64,000 nt of DNA from a virus (IMGVR_UViG_3300031718_000003:1-64000); one strand, 5' to 3'. Counted from the stretch's first letter, positions 48,271 through 56,552 are shown. Program-made: numbers and translations. The notes: generated by a model from the sequence alone, not told the origin.

Positions 48271-48488
48271 TAGATCCCCTGTCCGTTCGGCCAGTCAGTG
48301 AATGGCTCACGTTCCCGAGTCAGTGGCTCGCCGAGTTCGAGGTATCGGTCGTCCCTCCACGCTCGACGCGCCTCGCGCAAACAACGCTGATGCGTTGGCT
48401 CGTCCAGGTATCCAGCGAATTGCCGCTCCCCATCGGCGAACTGGTCTCCGCACCAGTCGCATCCTCTCGACGCCATGTACACGCTCAT
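48270..48488 (-). CDS. small zinc-binding-like protein
   Basis: 72 residues from ATG at 48488. SRGCDWCGDQFADGERQFAG has CxxC; charged helical end. Overlaps the neighbouring start and stop. Confidence 0.6.
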   Translation of the reverse strand: MSVYMASRGCDWCGDQFADGERQFAGYLDEPTHQRCLREARRAWRDDRYLELGEPLTREREPFTDWPNGQGI

Positions 48489-48871
48489 AACGCCTTCCTC
48501 ACCTTCTGGCTGAACGCCTTCTCCTCCTGATACTCCTCCCTCAATTCCTGGATCGCATCGTCCAGATTGATGCCGTAACGCTGCTCCCATGCCCGCCGGC
48601 CATGTTCAATCGAGTAGCGCCCGAATCCGTGTAGGTGTTGGCATAGTGGGAGTGGTACCGTCCTGTGATCGTTTTTCTGCGCCCCAGCGCACTCTTTGAC
48701 GTGGTGGGCGGTGGTGTAGCAGCGTCCCGAGCAGAGCGGATCGTGCTCGGTGACGAGCGGGGCCTGGGCGTGAATCCAGTGGAGATATTTGCGGTCCACG
48801 GTCCTACCGCGACGCGGCCGCGCGCGCCGGAAGTTTGGGCGCACGCGGCGAAGGATGGAGAAGAAGCTCAT
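48485..48871 (-). CDS. HNH/DUF968-like nuclease
   Basis: 128 residues. CSGRCYTTAHHVKECAGAQK, NDHRTVPLPLCQHLHGFGRY and the helical GRRAWEQRYGINLDDAIQEL follow the DUF968/Ref-type HNH plan (His-His, Asn-Asp and a late His with flanking Cys). These proteins act in phage recombination. Lies next to the Gp157-like and annealing-protein genes. Confidence 0.72.
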   Translation of the reverse strand: MSFFSILRRVRPNFRRARPRRGRTVDRKYLHWIHAQAPLVTEHDPLCSGRCYTTAHHVKECAGAQKNDHRTVPLPLCQHLHGFGRYSIEHGRRAWEQRYGINLDDAIQELREEYQEEKAFSQKVRKAL

Positions 48872-49482
48872 TTGCGCACCAGCGACAGCTTACCGAAAGC
48901 CATTTCTGCGCCCATGACCGGCTCTTTCGCATCCAGGGCCTTCTTCACAGCAGTTTTGCTGATTACCAGCTTGGGATTCTTGACGGCTTCCAAAACCTTG
49001 GTATTCAGGTCGATGTCGAGCGAGCCGATCAGCTCCTCCCACAGCACGGCGGGTAGGCTGACGGTTGCTGTCTTGTAGTCGGCGGGCACGGCGGCTTCGT
49101 CCGTGATGTTTACCGTATCGGGGCATTGGCGTACGCTGAGTGTAGAGACGTTACCTTCCAATTTTCTGTAGCGCCCTTTCTCGTCCAGCCCGATCGCTTC
49201 GATGACGTGGCAGACATAGCCTTCGAGCCGTTCCTGCTGCCGCTCGTACCACGCTTTACGTTCTATGAGCCGCTTGATCTCCTGGGCGGCGAAAGCCTGC
49301 TGCATTTCCAGATGCGCGAGGTAATGCGCCACACGGTCCCGCTTGTCGGCCGCGGCGAGTAGTGCGGCGCCGAAGTCGGCCAGAAACTGCTCCTGCTGCT
49401 CGGGGGTCACGGTTTCGGTGGATTCCGCCAGGGCGAGGACATTGTCCTCGCAGTCGTATAAAGTCAACGCTTGGGCAGCCAT
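48868..49482 (-). CDS. Gp157-like phage protein
   Basis: 204 residues. LTLYDCEDNVLALAESTETV, a central coiled helix (EMQQAFAAQEIKRLIERKAW) and the C-terminal NPKLVISKTAVKKALDAKEP...GAEMAF match the Siphovirus Gp157 family, regularly beside single-strand annealing genes and thought to aid resistance or recombination; role not proven. Confidence 0.82.
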   Translation of the reverse strand: MAAQALTLYDCEDNVLALAESTETVTPEQQEQFLADFGAALLAAADKRDRVAHYLAHLEMQQAFAAQEIKRLIERKAWYERQQERLEGYVCHVIEAIGLDEKGRYRKLEGNVSTLSVRQCPDTVNITDEAAVPADYKTATVSLPAVLWEELIGSLDIDLNTKVLEAVKNPKLVISKTAVKKALDAKEPVMGAEMAFGKLSLVRK

Positions 49483-50438
49483 TATTTGGCCTCCTTTTCA
49501 GCGATCCCGACGAGCTCGCGGTATGCCTTTACTGCGTCTTCGGTTGAGGTGAATTGGGCGGCATTGGTCAATGACACGCCGGTGGCGCCGTGGTAGTGAT
49601 TCAAAACAGCGAAGTACTGGACTTCACCGACACGTTCACGGAGTTGATCCATGAGTACGATGAATTGCCGCTTGCCTGTCCATGGCTTAACAAAGGCAAC
49701 GCTTTTTGCTTCCGGGTGAGTGGTCGATTGCTGTGCGCTATTCGCCGTTTGGGCCTGAACTTTCGCTTTCAATTCGGCTTCGGCTTTATTGAACGCTTCG
49801 ACCTTGGCGTCCGCCACGGCCTTCTGGGCTGCGGTTGGGGTTACCGCCGGGCCGTCGGTGGCTTCCGGGTCGGAGGCGTTACGGCGGCGGCGCGTTTCCG
49901 TGGGCGGGGGATTATTGTCCCGGCCCTTGTAAACCTCCATGCCGATCCCCAGATGGGAAGCGATCTTGGTCAGGGCGTCGGTGCAGGCGCCCTTGTAGGC
50001 GTCGCCGCGATCCTCGTTGTCATTGCCGCCGTAGGCTTCCATGTGTATGCCGTAGCGCGGGACTGTGAAGTACGCCTTCATGACCACCATGGTGGCGGGA
50101 CGCTCGATGGTCTTTCCATCCTTGGTGATCGTCTTGGTGAATGCCTGGGACTCGACGAATTCGTACACTTCGTGCCATCCGCCTGGCCCGAAGACTTCGT
50201 TCAGCCGCTCGATGACGTACGCGGGCTTGATGCTGGACAGGTAGGATTTGGTGGGGTGCGGGGTAATCGCTCGCGCCGGCAGCGGGGCATTCAACTTCTC
50301 GATCATCGCGGGGGGTACTGGTTCCGGCTGTGCTGGAAGGACCACAGGGCGCGGCTGCTTCTCCTCGTAGACTTTCATGATGGAGGCTTCAAGCATGCGC
50401 TCCATATCGGATTTCGGGGTGAGTTCCAGGCTGCTCAT
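49482..50438 (-). CDS. Rad52-like single-strand annealing protein with in-frame element
   Basis: 318 residues from ATG at 50438. The annealing core is at about 60-185: SYLSSIKPAYVIERLNEVFG, GGWHEVYEFVES, MVVMKAYFTVPRYGIHMEAY, GDAYKGACTDALTKIASHLG. This is the Rad52/Sak class, which pairs complementary strands during phage recombination. Near residues 230-250 a hairpin element is translated in frame (QAQTANSAQQSTTHPEAK), and a separate C-terminal domain (KRQFIVLMDQLRERVGEVQY) follows. Confidence 0.85.
   Translation of the reverse strand: MSSLELTPKSDMERMLEASIMKVYEEKQPRPVVLPAQPEPVPPAMIEKLNAPLPARAITPHPTKSYLSSIKPAYVIERLNEVFGPGGWHEVYEFVESQAFTKTITKDGKTIERPATMVVMKAYFTVPRYGIHMEAYGGNDNEDRGDAYKGACTDALTKIASHLGIGMEVYKGRDNNPPPTETRRRRNASDPEATDGPAVTPTAAQKAVADAKVEAFNKAEAELKAKVQAQTANSAQQSTTHPEAKSVAFVKPWTGKRQFIVLMDQLRERVGEVQYFAVLNHYHGATGVSLTNAAQFTSTEDAVKAYRELVGIAEKEAK
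49709..49757 (-). repeat. start-associated element inside a gene
   Basis: Diverged copy (CTTCCGGG, TTTGGGCC) forming the linker between two domains of the annealing protein. Confidence 0.82.
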
Positions 50439-50629
50439 TTGCCTGCTCCTTTCGTCGCCAGCGCAAAACCGAAAAGAAACATTTCCAGAAGGTTGCAACC
50501 GGGCGCGGGAAGCGGTATGGTTTCCTGTATCCGATTAACGACGACAACATGATCAACCGGCCCTGAGCACTTATCGGCGTCGATAACTGATAGTGTTCGG
50601 GGCCGGGCTTCGGTCTTTAATTCCTGCAT
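50435..50629 (-). CDS. first gene of the leftward early operon
   Basis: 64 residues, AAGGAG 9 bases upstream. VIDADKCSGPVDHVVVVNRI. Its coding region holds the CACTTATCG operator at 50567-50594. Not recognised. Confidence 0.65.
   Translation of the reverse strand: MQELKTEARPRTLSVIDADKCSGPVDHVVVVNRIQETIPLPAPGCNLLEMFLFGFALATKGAGK
50567..50594. promoter_or_regulatory. CACTTATCG operator-like palindrome
   Basis: GCACTTATCG-GCGT-CGATAACTGATAGTG, imperfect; close to both divergent promoters. Confidence 0.6.
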
Positions 50630-50678
50630 TTTGCTTCGCTCCTTTTCCCCCCTGTAGGGGAATCTCTGTACCGCAACC

Positions 50679-50708
50679 ACTATAATGCGTAGCGGCTTCG
50701 CATGTCAA
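50679..50708 (-). promoter_or_regulatory. leftward sigma-70 promoter
   Basis: Minus strand TTGACA, 18-base spacer, TATAGT. Drives the recombination/replication operon. Confidence 0.82.
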
Positions 50709-50746
50709 GGAAAAACTGCGGAGCTGCTGCGCATAAAAACCTTGCA

Positions 50747-50775
50747 TTGCTGAGCGAACCGGCTTAGCATATACT
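50747..50775 (+). promoter_or_regulatory. rightward promoter
   Basis: TTGCTG, 17-base spacer, TATACT. The predicted start of RNA is at or just before the ATG at 50784, so the first message may be leaderless. Confidence 0.6.
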
Positions 50776-50783
50776 TGTCGCTC

Positions 50784-50936
50784 ATGAGGAAGCGGCAAAA
50801 GGTGAAACTGATCGATCCTGCCAAGATTGGGAAAAAGGGAGGGAAGCAGCGCGCCAAGAACATGACGGCGCAGGAACGCAGCCAGAGCGCGCGCAAGGCA
50901 GCGCAGGCGAGGTGGAAGAAGGAAGCGGGCGCGTGA
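50784..50936 (+). CDS. 50-residue basic protein, GG...ARKAAxARW motif
   Basis: KIGKKGGKQRAKNMTAQERS then QSARKAAQARW, a motif found in many small bacterial DNA- or RNA-associated proteins; also seen in the product at 61226-61486. Stop overlaps the next GTG. Confidence 0.65.
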   Translation: MRKRQKVKLIDPAKIGKKGGKQRAKNMTAQERSQSARKAAQARWKKEAGA

Positions 50937-51157
50937 GGCTGAGGAAGCTGTGGCCTTGGCTGAGGGCTGTGGCGCTTTGGTTATTCAGCGTGGCGATACT
51001 GCTGGTCTGGAACCATGGGTTTCATTTGTTCTATCCCGACACCTGGGAAGGGTACCGGAACGGCCACTACAACAAGTCGGCGTTCTCGCTCGTGGTGCTC
51101 GCCGGGGTGACGTACTGGCTGGTTTGGATGACGCGAAAGAAGAAGGCGGGCGGCTAA
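50933..51157 (+). CDS. small membrane protein
   Basis: 74 residues from GTG (GTGA overlap). Two membrane helices: WLRAVALWLFSVAILLVWNH and SAFSLVVLAGVTYWLVWMTR, with a basic end. Not recognised. Confidence 0.65.
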   Translation: MRLRKLWPWLRAVALWLFSVAILLVWNHGFHLFYPDTWEGYRNGHYNKSAFSLVVLAGVTYWLVWMTRKKKAGG

Positions 51158-51199
51158 AGAGGAAAAGCTCAAAGGCGAAGAAGAGGGAAAAAGCAGACT

Positions 51200-51745
51200 G
51201 TGGCTGAAGTAGGTCATCCATTTCGCTACCACTCAGGAGTGGTGAATACCAAGAAGGAAATCCTGGCGCGGGCCATCGAGCTTGTTCGGAACGCCATAAT
51301 CCTTGCGCCCGATCTCCCGTCCCATGCGCTCGCTGCGCAGGTCATCGAAGAGGCCGACCACGAGTTACTCTCCCCGCTCGGTACCGGTCTTGTGCAGACC
51401 TTTTTCGTCCGGTTGATTTATCAGGAACGTGCAAGGATTGCGCGCCAGGCGCAACTAAAGTTGCCGGGGTTTGAGGAACTTCCGCTCCGTATCTCGACTC
51501 CAGAGGGAGGCCGCCCGCTTCTGGAGAGGTCTAGAATTACGCAGGTACGCGGGTACTTGGTGGTCCTGAAAAAGCGTCACCATGAACGCTTAAGGAACGA
51601 TCCAAAAATCGCGCTGGTTGAGGCGCTAATCAAACGGATGCTCAAGTACACCCGCAAGCATCCGGGTATAACAGTTGGCGAAATCGTAAAACTGGAAGTG
51701 GAAAACCGGGATTTTACGCAGGGCGGTTTTACGGGAAATCAATAA
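51200..51745 (+). CDS. hypothetical phage protein
   Basis: 181 residues, GTG start. ARAIELVRNAIILAPDLPSH and HHERLRNDPKIALVEALIKR; helical. Not recognised. Confidence 0.6.
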   Translation: MAEVGHPFRYHSGVVNTKKEILARAIELVRNAIILAPDLPSHALAAQVIEEADHELLSPLGTGLVQTFFVRLIYQERARIARQAQLKLPGFEELPLRISTPEGGRPLLERSRITQVRGYLVVLKKRHHERLRNDPKIALVEALIKRMLKYTRKHPGITVGEIVKLEVENRDFTQGGFTGNQ

Positions 51746-51815
51746 CTTGCAGAAATGCAATATATCCCAAACCCGCTACAGAAACGACGTGGGGCGAAAG
51801 AGGAAGGCGGCAAGA

Positions 51816-52103
51816 GTGAGTGACAACCAAAATGCAGTAGCCAGATGGAAGCGCTACCCGGTACGGATCAGCCAACTGATTGAAGAGTTACAGGAACTGA
51901 AGGCGGAGCATGGCGATCTCGAAGTCTGGCACGAGTACGATCCCCTCAGTTGCTCTGATGATCCAATACGCGAACCGGTCTTGCATATCGAAGAGATCGA
52001 CGATGCAGGCGACCAGGAGAGGAAGCGCGTGGTGATCGGTCGCGTTTGCGTGGACGACGTGGACGACGACGAAGATCCCGGTGAAGGGAAGGAGGGCCGA
52101 TAA
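51816..52103 (+). CDS. hypothetical acidic protein
   Basis: 95 residues from GTG at 51816 (GGAAGG upstream). ISQLIEELQELKAEHGDLEV, WHEYDPL, acidic end (DDVDDDEDPGEGKE). This 'LIxxLxxLxxxxGDLxV' pattern recurs in phage proteins of unknown role. Confidence 0.65.
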   Translation: MSDNQNAVARWKRYPVRISQLIEELQELKAEHGDLEVWHEYDPLSCSDDPIREPVLHIEEIDDAGDQERKRVVIGRVCVDDVDDDEDPGEGKEGR

Positions 52104-52104
52104 A

Positions 52105-52803
52105 GTGCGCAGGCGGTTCTGGAGCGATGCCGAGGTCGCTCGCTTGCGGAATCTATTCCCAACGCGGCCCACCAAAGAAGTTGCCCGGATGCTGAACCGC
52201 ACCGTGTGCGCGGTCAACGGAACAGCCCACAAGTACGGCATCGCCAAGTCCCAGGAGTTTCTCGATAGCGGGGAAAGCGGCCGCTTGCGCAAGGGCCATC
52301 ACGATGGACGGGGAAGCCGCTTTCGATTCCAGAAAGGCATCGTACCGTTCAACAAGGGTCTGCGCCGGCCACGCTGGCACACGGGGCGCATGCGCGAGAC
52401 GCAATTCAAAAAAGGCGAGCGGTCGGGAATGGCCGCCCGGAACTACCGGCCCATCGGCACGATCATGCCCGATACCCAAGGGTTCCTGCACATCAAGGTG
52501 CAAGACCACGAGGGGCGGATGGGCTGGCACCCGGAAGTCTGGCCCATGTACAACCGATATCTGTGGGAGCAGCATCACGGCCCGATCCCTCCGAAGCACC
52601 TGGTCGTGTTCAAGGACGGGAACCGCGCGCATTGCGTGATCGAGAACCTGGAGCTGATTTCAATGGCCGAGAACGCGCGGCGCAATCGGATGTGGAACAT
52701 TCTGCCACGCGAGTTGGCGGAGGTGATTCAGTTGCAGGGCGTACTGAAGAGAAAGATCGGGAGGCTGAGAGATGGCAAAGAACAAAATCAGCGACCTGCG
52801 TGA
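52105..52803 (+). CDS. HNH endonuclease
   Basis: 232 residues from GTG at 52105, GGAGGG upstream. N-terminal HTH (SDAEVARLRNLFPTRPTKEV...MLNRTVCAVNGTAHKYG) then an HNH-3 type core: YNRYLWEQHHGPIPPKHLVV, FKDGNRAHCVIENLELIS. These are typical phage homing or packaging-associated nucleases. Overlaps the next gene. Free-standing, so it could be a homing enzyme; neither coat intron encodes one. Confidence 0.85.
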   Translation: MRRRFWSDAEVARLRNLFPTRPTKEVARMLNRTVCAVNGTAHKYGIAKSQEFLDSGESGRLRKGHHDGRGSRFRFQKGIVPFNKGLRRPRWHTGRMRETQFKKGERSGMAARNYRPIGTIMPDTQGFLHIKVQDHEGRMGWHPEVWPMYNRYLWEQHHGPIPPKHLVVFKDGNRAHCVIENLELISMAENARRNRMWNILPRELAEVIQLQGVLKRKIGRLRDGKEQNQRPA

Positions 52804-53059
52804 CCACTTGTTCGAAACGATTGAAGCGCTGAAGGACAAGGACAAGCCGATGGAGCTGGAGCGCGCCCGCACCATCAGCGCGGTTGCGCAAACAATCATC
52901 AACAGCGCCAAGGTTGAAGTGGATTTATTGAAAGCGATCGATGGCACCGCTATCGGGAGCAGCGCGTCCTTCTTCGGCGTTCCCGACGATGGCCCGGACC
53001 TCCGCAGGCCGAAGCGGATCAACGGAGGGGCGAACGGGCATGAGAGGTTCGCATCATGA
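52772..53059 (+). CDS. phage protein, KISDLRDHLFxxxE family
   Basis: 95 residues. NKISDLRDHLFETIEALKDK and ISAVAQTIINSAKVEVDLLK are typical of a frequent phage helical protein with no assigned role. Overlaps neighbours. Confidence 0.68.
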   Translation: MAKNKISDLRDHLFETIEALKDKDKPMELERARTISAVAQTIINSAKVEVDLLKAIDGTAIGSSASFFGVPDDGPDLRRPKRINGGANGHERFAS

Positions 53060-53379
53060 CCCACGAACCCAAATGCCGTATCTGTTCGTGCACCGAGGAT
53101 CACGCCTGCGCCGGTGGGTGCTCCTGGGTGCATACGCCGCTCGATCGGAAGTTAGGGCCGATCTGCAGCACGTGCATCGGATTGATGGAGAAGTTGGCGG
53201 TGTTCACCGAGGATAGCCGGAACGGGAATCTGGCCGCTGTGATCCGGGCGTACAAGGAAGTGACGGCGCGGGCGCGGGCGCGGACAGACCAGGAAAGGCG
53301 GGAGGATAAACGGCATGAATCACGTTTACGAAGTGAAGTTCGAGACACGGTACACGGGATGGGGATGGCTGGAGGATAG
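53056..53379 (+). CDS. zinc-binding phage protein
   Basis: 107 residues. CRICSCTEDHACAGGCSWVH...CSTC is the common phage CxxC...C..GGCxW...CSxC motif. Function unknown. Confidence 0.7.
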   Translation: MTHEPKCRICSCTEDHACAGGCSWVHTPLDRKLGPICSTCIGLMEKLAVFTEDSRNGNLAAVIRAYKEVTARARARTDQERREDKRHESRLRSEVRDTVHGMGMAGG

Positions 53380-53548
53380 TGCCCGCGTTCTCGCAAATGG
53401 AAGCGCCACGAAGGCCGTTGAGATGGTTCGGCGGCACGAGATGAAAGAGTCTTTTGAGGACTTCACCAAGGGCCACAAGCGCGTTATTCGCCGCGCCATT
53501 GGTTTTAGGATGACGGGCGTCCAACAGTTGACCCATGTCGACTACTAA
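53315..53548 (+). CDS. hypothetical phage protein
   Basis: 77 residues. GGAGGATAAACGGC before the ATG. YEVKFETRYTGWGWLEDSAR suggests a ferredoxin-like fold. Overlaps the previous gene in another frame. Confidence 0.65.
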   Translation: MNHVYEVKFETRYTGWGWLEDSARVLANGSATKAVEMVRRHEMKESFEDFTKGHKRVIRRAIGFRMTGVQQLTHVDY

Positions 53549-53606
53549 CGGAAGTGACGCGCGAGGAGATCGCGACATTCGAGCGCGAGCTACGAAAGGC
53601 CGGCGC

Positions 53607-53885
53607 ATGACGAAGGCAAAAAGGCAGTCACCTCTTATCAGTTTGGCACGCGCGGCACGAAATAATCCGGGCGCGGCCTTGCAATTGGCTGCGATCAAAT
53701 ACCTGAAGGCCAAGGGCTGGAATGTGATTTTGATTGGTGAGATCGAGATTCAGACCTGGGACGCCGGAGATGCAGCCAAAGGGAAACACAAGCTGGCCGT
53801 CGGTTTCCAAGGTATCGGCGCTCAATCCTCTAGGCGCAAACGGCGGATCGGTGAGGGCAGCATCCGACCGACCCCGAAGCCATGA
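53607..53885 (+). CDS. hypothetical protein with element-coded tail
   Basis: 92 residues from ATG at 53607. AALQLAAIKYLKAKGWNVIL, IGEIEIQT; the end (SSRRKRRIGEGSIRPTPKP) is the next element read in a different frame. Confidence 0.55.
   Translation: MTKAKRQSPLISLARAARNNPGAALQLAAIKYLKAKGWNVILIGEIEIQTWDAGDAAKGKHKLAVGFQGIGAQSSRRKRRIGEGSIRPTPKP
53832..53879 (+). repeat. start-associated hairpin element
   Basis: Right-pointing, TCGGT / ACCGA arms. Followed by AGGAG and the ATG at 53899: the clearest case of an element just ahead of a rightward gene. Confidence 0.9.
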
Positions 53886-53898
53886 AGGAGACGAAATA

Positions 53899-54618
53899 AT
53901 GTTCTTTCAGCGATTGCTCACTTTGGCGCTGCTGGCAACAGCAGCAAATGCGGATTCCTTGAGTTGGACCCTTGGCACAGTACTACCTGCCGGGGAGTAC
54001 CGGCTCGAGCCGTTTTCCGACCCGGCTGGTGTTTCCGTGGCAACAGCCGTAAACGGCGACGGCATCATAGTTGGGGATGTAAGTCCTTTATGGGGTGGGC
54101 CGCCTGTCTATGGCGTAATATGGGCGCCTACCGAGGACTTTCAGGGGGATGTGTACCCTGAATTTGTGTTTCCCCCCTATGCAGACGGAGACTCGGGCAC
54201 GCAAGCGCTGGATATTACCGATAGCGGGCTCGTTCTATTCTCGTACGACCTGTCCAATTCAGGGCGGCCTGGAGGGTACGATATCTATGACATGAACACG
54301 GGCACGTGGTCCCTGCCCGGAGATAGCCCCGCAGACCTCGGCTGGGACCACACGCCGAGCCTCACCAATGACAAGGGCTGGAAAATTGAGTACGGGACGA
54401 TTTATGACCTACCGGAAGTAGGCCACCCGGTTATCGGCGATCAAGCGTTTCTTGTCGAGACGCCGGAGCCAGGAGGATTGTGGTTGATACTGCCGCTAGC
54501 TATGCTCCTTGTCGTTGCGCTTAACCGTTCTTCCGTGAAGGGTCGCGCACCAAGCGAAGAGGAGATTGCCGCCAACAAAGCGGCTGAGGAAGAGTGGAAT
54601 CAGATGGGAGGCATTTGA
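53899..54618 (+). CDS. exported PEP-CTERM-like protein
   Basis: 239 residues. Signal peptide MFFQRLLTLALLATAANA; beta-rich body with repeats of the VNGDGIIVGDVS type, resembling HAF/extracellular repeat proteins. Near 190-215, VETPEPGGLWLILPLAMLLV then basic residues is a PEP-CTERM sorting signal, normally terminal but here followed by about 30 charged residues. PEP-CTERM systems occur in Gram-negative soil and aquatic bacteria, hinting at the host. Confidence 0.78.
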   Translation: MFFQRLLTLALLATAANADSLSWTLGTVLPAGEYRLEPFSDPAGVSVATAVNGDGIIVGDVSPLWGGPPVYGVIWAPTEDFQGDVYPEFVFPPYADGDSGTQALDITDSGLVLFSYDLSNSGRPGGYDIYDMNTGTWSLPGDSPADLGWDHTPSLTNDKGWKIEYGTIYDLPEVGHPVIGDQAFLVETPEPGGLWLILPLAMLLVVALNRSSVKGRAPSEEEIAANKAAEEEWNQMGGI

Positions 54619-54646
54619 CCCTGATGACGGTGGACGAGGATTCAGA

Positions 54647-54686
54647 GGGGAATTATATAGATAATTCCCGTGACTGACCTAATGCT
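54647..54686 (+). repeat. palindromic segment shared with tnpB upstream
   Basis: GGGAATTAT-ATAG-ATAATTCCC followed by GTGACTGACCTAATGCT. Twin of 45027-45065. The HerA-like gene starts at the GTG within it. Confidence 0.85.
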
Positions 54687-56469
54687 AAAGATCTCAGACG
54701 ATCTCTCTTTGCCAAGAAATGCTGTAACCGAAAAACTGGCATGGATCGGAAGGACTGGTTCTGGGAAAACCTATGGAGCCACGAAAGCGGCTGAGCAGAT
54801 GCTCGCTGCTGACGCTCAAGTCGTTACTCTCGATCCTGTTGGAGTGTGGTACGGATTGCGTCTGGCTGCGGATGGTAAATCTCCAGGGCTGACATTGCCA
54901 GTATTCGGCGGCCTCCATGGAGACATTCCGCTTGAGCCCGGAGTTGGTGCGATGATGGCCGATTTAATCGTAGATCGTGGTCTATCTGCTGTTCTGGATG
55001 TGAGCCAGTTTGAACACGACACCGAGAAGGCGCGATTCGCCGGCGACTTCGCTAGCCGCTTCTTCTTCAGGAAAAAGGCGCGGCCATCTGCCGTTCATAT
55101 CTTCATTGAGGAAGCGCAGGAATTTTGCCCGGAAGAGCCGCGACGAGGAGAAGAGAACATGGTGCATGCGTTCACCCGCATGTGGAAACTCGGGCGTAAC
55201 TTTGGCATTGGCGGCTCCCTAATTACGCAGAGGCCGCAGGAAGTTAGTAAGAAGGTGCTGAACCTGGCGGAATGTGTTTTTGCTTTTCAGTTAACGGGTC
55301 CCCATGAGCGTAAGGCACTAGAAAAGTGGATAGCGGAAAGAGGCATCGACGAGGATATCGGGGCGATTCTGCCGAAACTCACGGTCGGGCAAGTTCGCGT
55401 CTGGAGCCCTGCATGGCTAAAGATATCGAAGACGATACAGATTTTACCCAAATCTACGTTCGACGCATCGAGCACTCCGGGAGTCGGCAAGCGTGCGGCC
55501 GTACGAGAACTCGCACCGATCGATCTTGAAAGATTGCGCGTCGATATGGCCGCGACCATCGAAAAAGCCAAGGCTGAAGACCCGCGTGAGCTGCAACGCC
55601 AGGTCCGCGAGCTGAAAGCGAAGATCGCGCAGATGGATAAGGCCGCACCGGTTACGAAAGGCGGCGCGCCGGCAGACGCGGAACAGTTAAAGCGCGAATT
55701 CGACCGTGGGGCGAATTCAGTGAAGGGCCTCCTGGCTAAGGAGCTGCGCGCCTGCTCGAAGACCGCTGCAGCCATCCAGCCCGCAACGCTTGCCGCACTG
55801 CGCGACATGGCGGCAGCGGCGGCACGGGCCATAACACATGTCGAGCAAGTCCAGATGCCATCCATGCCGAGCCTCGAAGGTGTCATCGAGCAAGCGAAGG
55901 CAACACGCTCGCCAGCGGTTCTCCCGGTGCGCACAAAAGTTCCCGTGGAGCGCACGAAAATGGCCGCCGCGAACGGAGAGGCATCCAAAATCGGCAATAC
56001 CGGTCTTCGGCGCATGCTGATCGCTCTCGCGCAGCGCCGTAACGGGATCTCCACCAAGCAGCTTGGGGTGCGAGCGGGGATCTCTAGTAAAAGCGGAACC
56101 TTCGGGACATACCTCGGGCGTGGAAGGGCCAATGGCTGGATCGCGGGAGAACGCGGGCAGTTGAAAATAACCGAGGCGGGAGTTGCGGCGCTGGGAAATT
56201 ACGAGCCGCTTCCGGAGGGTAGGGAACTGCTGGAATATTGGCTGAACGAATTAGGGGATAGCGGGGCCGGGCGCATGCTTAGCGCGCTCGCTGAACGCTA
56301 CCCGCAGGGTTTTACGGCGGAGGAGCTGGGGAAACAAGCGGATATCAGTTCTGCGAGTGGCACGTTTGGGACGTACCTGGGGAGATTGCGGTCGTTGGAG
56401 CTGATTAGTGGGTCGAGGAGTGAGTTGAAAGCTAGTGATGAGTTTTGCCTATGGCTTCGGGGTCGGTAG
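54670..56469 (+). CDS. HerA/FtsK-type ATPase with tandem C-terminal domains
   Basis: 599 residues, GTG start (ATG at 54682 also possible). Walker A WIGRTGSGKTYGATKAAEQM (about 26-45); Walker B AVHIFIEEAQEFCPEE (about 135-150); sensor-like GGSLITQRPQEVSKK. This is the HerA/VirB4/FtsK motor class, which moves DNA or protein. A coiled coil lies near 305-325. The C-terminus has two related winged-helix-like units, each with SGTFGTYLGR. Located next to the effector gene but also seen alone in phages. Confidence 0.82.
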   Translation: MTDLMLKISDDLSLPRNAVTEKLAWIGRTGSGKTYGATKAAEQMLAADAQVVTLDPVGVWYGLRLAADGKSPGLTLPVFGGLHGDIPLEPGVGAMMADLIVDRGLSAVLDVSQFEHDTEKARFAGDFASRFFFRKKARPSAVHIFIEEAQEFCPEEPRRGEENMVHAFTRMWKLGRNFGIGGSLITQRPQEVSKKVLNLAECVFAFQLTGPHERKALEKWIAERGIDEDIGAILPKLTVGQVRVWSPAWLKISKTIQILPKSTFDASSTPGVGKRAAVRELAPIDLERLRVDMAATIEKAKAEDPRELQRQVRELKAKIAQMDKAAPVTKGGAPADAEQLKREFDRGANSVKGLLAKELRACSKTAAAIQPATLAALRDMAAAAARAITHVEQVQMPSMPSLEGVIEQAKATRSPAVLPVRTKVPVERTKMAAANGEASKIGNTGLRRMLIALAQRRNGISTKQLGVRAGISSKSGTFGTYLGRGRANGWIAGERGQLKITEAGVAALGNYEPLPEGRELLEYWLNELGDSGAGRMLSALAERYPQGFTAEELGKQADISSASGTFGTYLGRLRSLELISGSRSELKASDEFCLWLRGR

Positions 56470-56502
56470 TCCGCTCTATCAGCGGGCGTTCGTTTGCGCC
56501 TG
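56455..56502 (-). repeat. start-associated hairpin element
   Basis: Reversed relative to the effector gene that starts at 56553; overlaps the ATPase stop. Confidence 0.85.
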
Positions 56503-56552
56503 ATCCCTCGACCACAGGAGCGCAACAGTTAAAATGAGGGAGATTAGTAAAA

